From NCBI GenBank assembly GCA_900548635.1, contig URLP01000013.1, positions 1 through 22,221 of the forward strand: a DNA stretch of 22,221 nucleotides, given 5' to 3'. Below the pieces are notes generated by a model that did no database searches, was not told the origin of the DNA, and worked only from the letters and a program-made list of their open reading frames with translations. Source of the stretch: an uncultured Megasphaera sp. (lineage in GTDB: Bacteria; Bacillota; Negativicutes; Veillonellales; Megasphaeraceae). Of this stretch, positions 1-6,579 are shown in pieces (positions within the stretch are counted from its first letter, which is position 1; the number at the start of each line of letters is the position of its first letter). The position numbers and the translations under genes were made by a program.

Positions 1-247
1 TCGACTGCGCGCCGTAGCGCAGGAGAATATCGACGATCTGCAAGGTCATGACCATGCCGGCAAAGAGCAAAGTCAGGCTGACAATGGGCAGGGAATTGAC
101 GCCGAGATGGGCCATCTGGGCAATCGTCAGGCGCCGCTGTATCTTCGGCAGCTGACGTAGTGTCTGGCCGAAGAGGATGGCAATGACGCCGACTTGTTCA
201 AAGACATGAAGCGTAAAGCGGCCGATGCCTTCCAGGAACTCCTGCAT
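1..247 (-). CDS. MlaE-family lipid ABC transporter permease (N-terminal part)
   Basis: Only the first 82 codons lie in the window; the gene runs off the left edge. The ATG at 245-247 is preceded by AAAGGA. The translation starts MQEFLEGIGRF and contains the segments LGVNSLPIVSLTLLFAGMV and LQIVDILLRYGAQ, matching the N-terminal amphipathic helix and first membrane segment of the MlaE/YrbE permease family (conserved 'iGv-Slpiv-lt-lf-GmV' pattern). Family members form the membrane part of an ABC system that moves phospholipids between inner and outer membrane, so the gene implies a diderm envelope. It has its own promoter just upstream and would be expected to precede mlaF/mlaD-like genes outside the window. 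The family call is from short sequence only; the exact substrate cannot be judged. Confidence 0.72.
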   Translation of the reverse strand, partial: MQEFLEGIGRFTLHVFEQVGVIAILFGQTLRQLPKIQRRLTIAQMAHLGVNSLPIVSLTLLFAGMVMTLQIVDILLRYGAQS

Positions 248-283
248 GAAAGACCGTCCTTTCTCTAACTATTATACTACTTT

Positions 284-311
284 ACTATACCATAGAAAAA
301 ATAGATGTAAA
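284..311 (-). promoter_or_regulatory. Promoter of the mlaE-like gene
   Basis: On the minus strand TTTACA (306-311) and TATAGT (284-289) are separated by 16 bp, and the -10 box is preceded by TGG, which makes an extended -10. It lies about 40 bp before the start codon. A second TATAAT follows a few bases downstream. Confidence 0.5.
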
Positions 312-418
312 ACACCTGTCTTCAATTGTGCCTAAATTGTGAGAAACACTGAAAACTAAAAATATAATTTGAGTTTCCATAAGTATAATAGTAGCATTTT
401 ATAGAAAAAATGGCAAGT

Positions 419-455
419 AAAAAGGGGCTGTCGCCCAAAGCGACGAGCCCCTTTT
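419..455 (-). terminator. Rho-independent terminator of the murA-mreB-S55 operon
   Basis: A hairpin of about 15 bp with one bulged base (AAAAGGGGCT..GTCGC paired with GCGAC..AGCCCCTTTT) begins 13 bp after the stop codon of the S55 peptidase gene and continues into TTTTTACTT on the minus strand. Confidence 0.8.
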
Positions 456-467
456 AGTTTGCAGTTT

Positions 468-2510
468 TTAGTGGAACATGGAGAGATCAACGGCACGGAT
501 ATCATCCTGGACTTTTTTGTCCGGGTTCTTTTTGCCGCTGCCCTTGTCTTTGTTATCCTTATTGTCCTTGTTGTCTTTCTTCGTATCAGCGCTGCTGTCC
601 TTGCCATTGCTGCTGCTGACTAATTCGTCATCCGCTGAAGAGCTGTCTGTATCGTCGCCGATGACGGCTTTGGCTTCGTTGATCTTGTGGTGCTTGGCCA
701 GGTAGGCATCGCGTTTTTCCGGCGTGACCACTTTGATTGTGATCTGGCCGTCGCCTTTGACGATGTACGGCGTCGTAATCGACGACTTGGCGTCGCTCGG
801 ATTGTCATCCGTAAGGCTGTGCTTATCCGGCTTGACGACATCTTTAGCAGTGGTCCCCGGTTCTTTGCCGCGGATCTTTTCCTTGCTTACTTTCGTGCCG
901 CTGTCGTTGATCATGCTCACACCCTGGCTGAGGATTTCGATGACCAGATCGTTGTTGGCGTCTTCTTTTTCGATTTCCTTTTTCAGCTCATTAAAATCTT
1001 TATAATGGCGCAGACGCTGGATGATTTCATCGGTCAGGTTATAGCGCTGCTTTTCGATGAGGTACGGCAGAGGGATGACGCCGCCGCCGCGTACTTCCAG
1101 GGTCATGTCGCCCAAAGGCTGGTTCTTGGGCACCGTGAAACTCATAGTCTTCACTTCATCGACACCGCGGTACGGATGGAGCTTGACCTTGAAGTAGACC
1201 GTATCGCCCGGGCTGACGACGACCGGTGCTGCAGAGGCATCGACGATGGTCGCCGATTTCTTGGCCTGTGTAATATCGACGGACATGTTGATGTCCAGGA
1301 TGGGATAATCGATGAACTCATTGTGCTTGAGGATATCGAGGACATTGTAAAGTTCATCGATGCTCTTTTCGTTGATGTTGTCTTCGGAATAATACATGTT
1401 GTGGCGCGTAATGTCCTTGTCGCGGCCGTTGGACGAGCGAATCGTATAGGACAGGGTCGCCGTGCCGCCGCCCGTGCGGTCGATGGTCTTGTTGACCGTG
1501 TTGTAGACGCTCGTCGCCGCCAGGACCGGCGTCATTTCATTATCTTCGATGATCTTCACGCGCTTCGTAAGGGCTGTGTTCGTATCGGTATCGCGGGCCT
1601 TGATGATCACCGGGATACCCGGTGCCAGGTAGCCGTACTGGCCGCCGATACCGGCGCCGCGGTCCTGCGTGATCTTACCGACTTCCGCACCGATGGAGCC
1701 TAGCTTGAAGGAGCTCGAAAGATTGTTGACGACCGTGAAGATATAGGCATTGTGCATGAAATAGTTGATGCTCCCTTTCTTCAGGAAGGGATGACCAAAG
1801 GCCACGATCTGGTTGTTGTCGACATAAGTGACCGTGCCGATGGCGCCCATCTTCATATCGCCGTTGACGAAAGCTGCGGCGACGCTGCTGCCCGGTTCCA
1901 GGGGCATGGCCGTATCATCGCTGCCGGCCGAGGCCGTATCGACGGGCATGAAGTTGTAGTTCGGCAGTTTGCTCTGCATCCAGGCCGTCGAAAGGCTGTC
2001 GAAGCCCGACGTCATGAGCGGCGTCGCAATCGGGATGAGCGACGATTCGCGGGCGTTGAAGGGTCTGATTTCTTCCTTCGTCGGTACGTTCCAGAGCTTG
2101 AGCATATCCGTAATCGGCGTGATCATGCCGACGCGGGAATTCGTAAAGGACCAGCCGTAAGCGACGGCGCCGAGGAGCTTGCCGTCAATGTAGACCGGGC
2201 TGCCGCTCATGCCCTGGGCAATGCCGCCGGTCTGTTCAATGAGAGGGCCGGAGAACTTGGCCAGGACCAGGTCGCCCGACGGGCCGCTGTTCTTCATGAC
2301 GCCCAAAATTTCCACAGGGAATGTGTCAATCGTCGTGCCGTGGACGACGGTCTTGGCATAGCCCGTCATGCCCGGCTGGACTTCACTGACATTCATGAAT
2401 TCCTGGGCCTGCGCCGAAATGGCCAGGATACAGGAAAGGGCCGCGGTCAAACAGACCCGGCCCAAGGTGTGCCGCAGGGCGGATAAGCGCTTCATCATGG
2501 TCTGTCTCAT
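468..2510 (-). CDS. SpoIVB-type (S55) serine peptidase domain protein, exported
   Basis: A 680-residue protein with a signal peptide (hydrophobic residues about 18-32, cleavage likely after AQAQ at 33-36). The serine motif QGMSGSPVYIDG lies at residues 99-110 (Ser102 by analogy with SpoIVB), and GAIGTVTY followed by AFGHPFL gives a histidine candidate at 240. In Bacillus SpoIVB the histidine motif comes before the serine motif; here the order is reversed. Residues about 610-670 form a low-complexity acidic/basic tail with repeated KDN triplets, ending in a less repetitive DIRAVDLSMFH. The ATG overlaps the stop of the gene before it by 4 bp (ATGA), so translation is probably coupled. A second Met (5 or 6) could also be the start. 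Likely periplasmic; the substrate is unknown. Domain call is good; peptidase activity is inferred from motifs. Confidence 0.82.
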   Translation of the reverse strand: MRQTMMKRLSALRHTLGRVCLTAALSCILAISAQAQEFMNVSEVQPGMTGYAKTVVHGTTIDTFPVEILGVMKNSGPSGDLVLAKFSGPLIEQTGGIAQGMSGSPVYIDGKLLGAVAYGWSFTNSRVGMITPITDMLKLWNVPTKEEIRPFNARESSLIPIATPLMTSGFDSLSTAWMQSKLPNYNFMPVDTASAGSDDTAMPLEPGSSVAAAFVNGDMKMGAIGTVTYVDNNQIVAFGHPFLKKGSINYFMHNAYIFTVVNNLSSSFKLGSIGAEVGKITQDRGAGIGGQYGYLAPGIPVIIKARDTDTNTALTKRVKIIEDNEMTPVLAATSVYNTVNKTIDRTGGGTATLSYTIRSSNGRDKDITRHNMYYSEDNINEKSIDELYNVLDILKHNEFIDYPILDINMSVDITQAKKSATIVDASAAPVVVSPGDTVYFKVKLHPYRGVDEVKTMSFTVPKNQPLGDMTLEVRGGGVIPLPYLIEKQRYNLTDEIIQRLRHYKDFNELKKEIEKEDANNDLVIEILSQGVSMINDSGTKVSKEKIRGKEPGTTAKDVVKPDKHSLTDDNPSDAKSSITTPYIVKGDGQITIKVVTPEKRDAYLAKHHKINEAKAVIGDDTDSSSADDELVSSSNGKDSSADTKKDNKDNKDNKDKGSGKKNPDKKVQDDIRAVDLSMFH

Positions 2511-2797
2511 TTCGTTTCCACCACGACGACAACGGCGCCTTGCTGTACTTGCGATCCCGGCTGGACGAGGACGGACTTGACAGTCCCTTCCTTATCCGAG
2601 CGGGCGGCCGGCATAGGACCGGCCAGGGAATTGACCGTCAGGAGGACATCCCCTTCCTTGACGGCTGCACCGACAGGAACGACACTGACGACATTGCCGC
2701 TCAGGACAGTGGCATATGATACGTCAGCAGCAGCTGCCGGCATCGTGAGAAGACCGGCTAAGCCGGCTAAAACGGCGAGTCTGCGAAACTTTTTCAT
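2507..2797 (-). CDS. Small exported biotinyl/lipoyl-like (single-hybrid) domain protein
   Basis: A 96-residue protein. I chose the ATG at 2795-2797 because AAGGAGGGAG lies 6-12 bp before it; an earlier in-frame ATG overlapping the mreB end has no such site. Residues 1-24 form a signal peptide (KK-FRR, hydrophobic core, AAAA). The rest reads like one biotinyl/lipoyl beta-sandwich half: V-x-VVPVGAAVKEGDVLL, then EGTVKSVLVQPGSQVQQGAVVVVVE. The turn that carries the modified lysine in carrier proteins (MKM or DKA) is replaced by a Gly-Pro-Met stretch, so it is probably not biotinylated or lipoylated. It sits between mreB and the S55 peptidase gene with 16 bp and minus 4 bp gaps, so it may work with that peptidase in the periplasm. 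Function unknown. Confidence 0.72.
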   Translation of the reverse strand: MKKFRRLAVLAGLAGLLTMPAAAADVSYATVLSGNVVSVVPVGAAVKEGDVLLTVNSLAGPMPAARSDKEGTVKSVLVQPGSQVQQGAVVVVVETK

Positions 2798-2813
2798 GAC
2801 GGCTCCCTCCTTT

Positions 2814-3917
2814 TTATAAGTCATCAAAACTATCTTTCAAACGATCCATCTCCCGCAGCGCTTTCCCGGCTCCGTTGGCAACGCAGAGGAGCGGTTCATC
2901 ACAGAGATAGGCTGCCATGCCCGTCGTCTGGGAGATGAGGCGGTCAAAGCTGTCGAGGAGCAGGCCGCCGCCAGTGAGGACGATGCCGTGATCGGCAATA
3001 TCCGCAGCCAGTTCAGGCGGCGTCTTTTCCAAAATGGAAACAATCGTCTTGAGCACGGTCTGGATCGGTTCGTCCAAGGCCTGGCGGATTTCCTGGGAAT
3101 CGATGTCGACGGAGACGGGCAAGCCCGTTTCCGTGCTGCGGCCGCGGACGTCAGCCGTCATGCGCCGGCCGTCCCCCATAGCCGTGCCGATGAGGATTTT
3201 CAATTCTTCCGCCGTGTGCTGACCAATGGCGACGTGCTTGATTTTTTCCAAATAGCGGACAATCGCTTCATCAAAGGTATTGCTGCCGATGCGCAGGGAT
3301 TCGCTGATGACGACGCCGCTCAGGCTGAGGACGGCGACATCGGTCGTACCGCCGCCCATGTCGACGACCATCGAACCGTTGGAGGTGGCAATGTCCAGGC
3401 CGGCGCCGATAGCGGCTGCCAGCGGTTCTTCCATGACCGTCGTCTTGCGGGCCCCGGCCTGCATAGCCGCTTCGATGACGGCCCGCCGTTCGACGTTGGT
3501 GACGCTCGACGGCACGCAGATGACGACGCGGGGCTTAAAGAGCAGGGCCCGGCCGATGGCCTTGCGGATAAAGTAGCGCAGCATGTATTCCGTCGCGTCG
3601 TAATCGGCGATGACGCCGTTGCGCAGCGGATGGTAGGCGTGGATGTTGCGCGGCGTCCGGCCGATCATGGCCTGGGCTTCGCGGCCAATGGCGATGACTT
3701 TGTTTTCCATCGTATCGACGGCGATGACCGCCGGTTCATTGACGACGATGCCGCGGTTCTTGACGAAAACGATGATGTTCGCCGTTCCCAGGTCGATGGC
3801 AATATCGCTGCCGAACCAGTTGGCCAAAAAGAACGAATGGGAATGGGACTGTTTCGGTACCTTTCCCTGCTGCTTAGTTTTCTTCTTCCTCAATATTGAC
3901 CCGAACAATGTCTGCAC
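2814..3917 (-). CDS. mreB: MreB/Mbl-type actin-like cell-shape protein
   Basis: A 367-residue actin-fold ATPase that organises lateral wall synthesis under the inner membrane. Nucleotide-binding motifs are visible: phosphate-1 DIAIDLGTANIIV at residues 38-50, phosphate-2 VVDMGGGTTDVAV, and the adenosine motif GIVLTGGGLLL. The GTG start at 3917 has AAAGG 4 bp before it and lies inside the end of murA, giving a 44-bp overlap and about 35 residues in front of the usual MreB start (FGSDIAIDLG). Those residues are rich in Lys, Gln, Ser and His. TTG codons at residues 4 and 9 are other possible starts. It follows murA directly, which links precursor synthesis and wall patterning. MreB and its paralogue Mbl cannot be told apart from this window. 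Confidence 0.9.
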   Translation of the reverse strand: MQTLFGSILRKKKTKQQGKVPKQSHSHSFFLANWFGSDIAIDLGTANIIVFVKNRGIVVNEPAVIAVDTMENKVIAIGREAQAMIGRTPRNIHAYHPLRNGVIADYDATEYMLRYFIRKAIGRALLFKPRVVICVPSSVTNVERRAVIEAAMQAGARKTTVMEEPLAAAIGAGLDIATSNGSMVVDMGGGTTDVAVLSLSGVVISESLRIGSNTFDEAIVRYLEKIKHVAIGQHTAEELKILIGTAMGDGRRMTADVRGRSTETGLPVSVDIDSQEIRQALDEPIQTVLKTIVSILEKTPPELAADIADHGIVLTGGGLLLDSFDRLISQTTGMAAYLCDEPLLCVANGAGKALREMDRLKDSFDDL

Positions 3918-5148
3918 CTAGCCTTTGTAATTTCAATACAAGATTATCATAACCGCGGTCGATATGGTATAAGTAACCGACTTCTGTTTCTCCTTCAGCG
4001 ACGAGGCCGGCCAGGACTAAGGCCGCGCCGGCGCGCAGGTCTGTCGCATTGACGCAGGCGCCCTTCAGTTTCGGTACGCCTTCGACGATGGCACTGCGGC
4101 CTTCGATGCGGATTTTAGCGCCCATGCGCTTGAATTCGTCGACGTGCATGAAGCGGTTTTCAAAGACTGTTTCCGTAACAACGCTCGTGCCCTGGCAGAT
4201 CGTCGTCAAGGCCATGAACTGAGCCTGCATGTCCGTCGGGAAACCGGGATACGGCAGCGTCTTGATATCGGCCGGGCGCAGGGGCTGGTGGCCGATGACG
4301 CGGATGCCGTCGATTTCTTCCTGGACTTCTGCACCGACTTCCTTCAATTTGGAAATGAGGGGCTTCAAGTGTTCCGAAATGGCATTTTCGACGAAGACGT
4401 TGCCGCAGGTCATGGCAGCGCCGACCATAAAGGTACCGGCTTCGATGCGGTCCGGGATGACGGCGTGATTGGCACCGTGCAGTTCCTTGACGCCTTCGAT
4501 GCGGATGACGTTCGTACCGGCGCCACGGATATTGGCGCCCATGCTGTTCAGGTACGTCGCCAGATCGACGATTTCCGGTTCTTCAGCGGCATTTTCCAGG
4601 ACTGTCTTGCCTTCCGCCATGGAAGCGGCCATGAGGATGTTTTCCGTCGCGCCGACGCTCGGGAAATCGAGGTAAATCTGAGCACCCTTCAGGCCGTTGG
4701 GAGCAACGGCTTCGATGTCGCCGTTTTCCAGATTGATGACGGCACCCATGGCTTCAAAGGCTTTGAGGTGCAGGTCGATCGGACGGGCACCGATGGAGCA
4801 GCCGCCGGGCAGGGAAATCTGGGCTCTCCCCTTGCGGGCCAGTAAAGGACCCATGACTAAAAAAGACGCGCGCATGCGACGTACTAAATCATACGGTGCT
4901 GTCGTCGATGTCAGTTCTTTGGCATCGATGATCAATGTATCTCTTTCAGGATGTTCTATATGAACGCCGAGGGAAGCGATGACGTCACAGACCGTGTGTA
5001 CGTCGGCTAACTTCGGGATCTCTGTCAATGTGCTCTGCGTCGTCCCCAACATGGACGCAACAATGATCGGCAGCACGGCATTTTTAGCCCCGCTGACGCG
5101 AACAGTACCCTGTAAGGGCTTTCCACCATGAATAACAAGTTTCTCCAA
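3874..5148 (-). CDS. murA: UDP-N-acetylglucosamine 1-carboxyvinyltransferase
   Basis: A 424-residue enzyme that transfers enolpyruvate from PEP to UDP-GlcNAc, the first committed step of peptidoglycan synthesis, in the cytoplasm. The family's active-site features are intact: SGAKNAVLP with Lys22 and Asn23, the loop GGCSIGARPIDLHLK with catalytic Cys117 (the fosfomycin target in the family), and PGFPTDMQAQ with Asp306. The start is TTG at 5146-5148; AGGAGG lies 8 bp before it. Upstream there is only a terminator and an intergenic repeat, so murA is the first gene of the murA-mreB-carrier-like-S55 operon. Its last 44 bp overlap the mreB start. Whether this is the murA1 or murA2 (murZ) copy cannot be seen. 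Confidence 0.95.
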   Translation of the reverse strand: MEKLVIHGGKPLQGTVRVSGAKNAVLPIIVASMLGTTQSTLTEIPKLADVHTVCDVIASLGVHIEHPERDTLIIDAKELTSTTAPYDLVRRMRASFLVMGPLLARKGRAQISLPGGCSIGARPIDLHLKAFEAMGAVINLENGDIEAVAPNGLKGAQIYLDFPSVGATENILMAASMAEGKTVLENAAEEPEIVDLATYLNSMGANIRGAGTNVIRIEGVKELHGANHAVIPDRIEAGTFMVGAAMTCGNVFVENAISEHLKPLISKLKEVGAEVQEEIDGIRVIGHQPLRPADIKTLPYPGFPTDMQAQFMALTTICQGTSVVTETVFENRFMHVDEFKRMGAKIRIEGRSAIVEGVPKLKGACVNATDLRAGAALVLAGLVAEGETEVGYLYHIDRGYDNLVLKLQRLGADIVRVNIEEEEN

Positions 5149-5248
5149 TTCTGGTGCCTCCTAATAGTATTTCGAGTAGTAGTTTATCTAAATGGCCGGG
5201 CCCTTGGGGCCTACTGTGCCATTATGAGCTTATAATTACTATCAAGTC

Positions 5249-5257
5249 ATTGTACCA
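5249..5257 (-). promoter_or_regulatory. Possible extended -10 promoter for murA
   Basis: The minus strand reads TGG-TACAAT at this place, about 100 bp before the murA start and just after the glpX terminator. No good -35 box is seen. The leader that follows also contains a GGCCCC..GGGCCC inverted repeat near 5198-5213. Confidence 0.3.
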
Positions 5258-5268
5258 TAAACTGGGGG

Positions 5269-5307
5269 AAAAAAAAAGGGTCTGTCGCACGAGGCGACAG
5301 ACCCTTT
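5269..5307 (-). terminator. Rho-independent terminator of glpX
   Basis: A perfect 14-bp stem (AAAGGGTCTGTCGC with GCGACAGACCCTTT, 5-base loop) is followed on the minus strand by nine T. It lies about 130 bp after the glpX stop, with a palindromic repeat element in between. Confidence 0.88.
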
Positions 5308-5437
5308 CGTAGTTCGTTTGGCGTTCATCGTTCATCGAAAATTCTCGCAGCAACAAGAAAAACGTTATCTCCAGCCGATAGATTGTTAAAAAAATATACC
5401 CCATCACGACAAACGACGAACGATGAACGACCTACGG
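5308..5437. repeat. Heptad palindromic intergenic repeat, copy 1
   Basis: Two inverted arms, 5308-5344 and 5405-5437, match in 23 of 30 positions when one is reverse-complemented. Each arm is a run of 7-bp words starting CGTT (CGTTTGG, CGTTCAT, CGTTCGT, CGTTTGT). The left arm ends in CGAAAATT. The 60-bp middle is AT-rich and unrelated to the other copies. It fills the space between the glpX stop codon and its terminator. Confidence 0.75.
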
Positions 5438-5440
5438 CAC

Positions 5441-6403
5441 TTATAAATGAATGCTCCACTTGGCTTTTTTGTCGAAGCGGTGGAAGGTGTCGATGAAGCG
5501 GATCGTGCCGCTCTTGTAGCGCATGACGACGGACATCGTGCGGGCACCGCCGCCGTACTGGACGCCGCGCATCATAGGCGTATCTGTAATGGCCGTCGCC
5601 GAGAAGATGCAGTCGTCCCCTTTGACCAGGTCGTCGAGGGTCATGACGCGGTTGATGTCATCGATGCCCATTTCCCAGCAGCGCTTTCGTTCTTCGTCGG
5701 TATAGGGAATGAGGCGGGCCTGCATATCGCCGCCCAGGCATTTTAAGGCCGCTGCGGCCAGGACACCTTCCGGTGCGCCGCCGATACCCATGAGGACGTG
5801 GACGCCGGAGCCTTCGATGCCGACGTCGACAGCCGGTGAGACATCGCCGTCCGTGATTAATTTGATGCGCGCGCCGGCGCTACGGCATTCGTCGATGATT
5901 TCCTTGTGGCGCGGCCTGTCGAGGATAACGACGGTCAGGTCGTCGATGCCGCGTTCCAGGCCTTCGGCGATGCGGCGCAGGTTTTCCTGTACGGGCTGGG
6001 AAAGGTCGATGCGCCCTTTAGCACGCGGACCGACGCAGAGCTTTTCCATATACATGTCCGGCGCGTGCAGGAGATTGCCCTTGCCGGCGATAGCCATGAC
6101 GGCAATCGACCCGTCCTGGCCTTTGGCCGTCAGGTTCGTCCCTTCCAGGGGATCGACGGCGATGTCGACTTCCGTGCCGCCAGCGCCGACTTTTTCACCG
6201 ATATAAAGCATCGGCGCTTCATCCATTTCACCTTCGCCGATGACGACAGTGCCGTCGATGGGCACGCTGGCAAGGATAGAGTGCATGCCGTCTACGGCGA
6301 GCTGGTCTGCCCCCATCTTATCGCCCTTCCCCATGAGACGGCCTGCCTTGACAGCTGCCGCTTCCGTAACGCGAACAAATTCCAAGGTCAATACGCGATC
6401 CAT
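5441..6403 (-). CDS. glpX: Class II fructose-1,6-bisphosphatase
   Basis: A 320-residue GlpX-type phosphatase that makes fructose 6-phosphate for gluconeogenesis in the cytoplasm. Metal- and phosphate-binding motifs of the family are seen: GEGEMDEAPMLYIGEK at residues 56-71 and DPLEGTNL at 84-91, plus the substrate-side GIGGAPEGVLAAAAL stretch. The ATG at 6401-6403 follows AAGGAGG with 7-bp spacing. It is a single-gene unit: the terminator of the serine operon lies 60 bp upstream and its own terminator lies downstream after a palindromic repeat. Length is normal for the family. A gluconeogenic FBPase beside a serine operon that drains 3-phosphoglycerate is consistent with lactate-type growth, but that link is inference. 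Confidence 0.93.
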   Translation of the reverse strand: MDRVLTLEFVRVTEAAAVKAGRLMGKGDKMGADQLAVDGMHSILASVPIDGTVVIGEGEMDEAPMLYIGEKVGAGGTEVDIAVDPLEGTNLTAKGQDGSIAVMAIAGKGNLLHAPDMYMEKLCVGPRAKGRIDLSQPVQENLRRIAEGLERGIDDLTVVILDRPRHKEIIDECRSAGARIKLITDGDVSPAVDVGIEGSGVHVLMGIGGAPEGVLAAAALKCLGGDMQARLIPYTDEERKRCWEMGIDDINRVMTLDDLVKGDDCIFSATAITDTPMMRGVQYGGGARTMSVVMRYKSGTIRFIDTFHRFDKKAKWSIHL

Positions 6404-6422
6404 AGTGAACCTCCTTTTCTAA

Positions 6423-6453
6423 AAGTAATAATAAGGAATATATAGTATTACTT
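6423..6453. promoter_or_regulatory. Inverted repeat upstream of glpX, possible operator
   Basis: AAGTAATA at 6423-6430 and TATTACTT at 6446-6453 form a perfect 8-bp inverted repeat separated by 15 bp. It lies within the 60 bp that must hold the glpX promoter; TATATT and TATTAT -10-like boxes fall between or next to the arms. I see no convincing -35 box. No regulator is assigned. Confidence 0.3.
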
Positions 6454-6465
6454 CTAGACAAAAAG

Positions 6466-6495
6466 AAAAACTCCTGCCTTGCGGCAGGAGTTTTT
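6466..6495 (-). terminator. Rho-independent terminator of the serine operon
   Basis: A perfect 13-bp stem, AAAAACTCCTGCC with GGCAGGAGTTTTT, 4-base loop, followed by T-rich sequence on the minus strand. It lies about 85 bp after the serS stop codon. Confidence 0.88.
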
Positions 6496-6496
6496 T

Positions 6497-6578
6497 GTGG
6501 TTCGTTTGGCATGCAGCGTTTGGCGAAAATCGTCACACCTGCCGTTCCGGCGATGAACGACCCACGGCAAACGACCCA
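6497..6578. repeat. Heptad palindromic intergenic repeat, copy 2
   Basis: Left arm 6497-6532 reads in 7-bp steps CGTTTGG-CATGCAG-CGTTTGG-CGAAAAT. Right arm 6542-6578, reverse-complemented, reads CGTTTGC-CGTGGGT-CGTTCAT-CG. It occupies the whole space between the serS stop codon and its terminator. Confidence 0.72.
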
Positions 6579-6579
6579 A

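Noticed and set aside
2507..2797. Biotin carboxyl carrier protein
   Set aside because: It has a signal peptide and lacks the MKM lysine, and no carboxylase genes lie nearby.
5222..5407. A 61-codon minus-strand frame between glpX and murA
   Set aside because: It spans the repeat element and the glpX terminator and has no ribosome site or recognisable protein features.
5308..5437. CRISPR array or tandem satellite reading of the CGTT-rich repeats
   Set aside because: There are no equal-length repeats with unique spacers and no cas genes. The 7-bp words vary and come in inverted arms.
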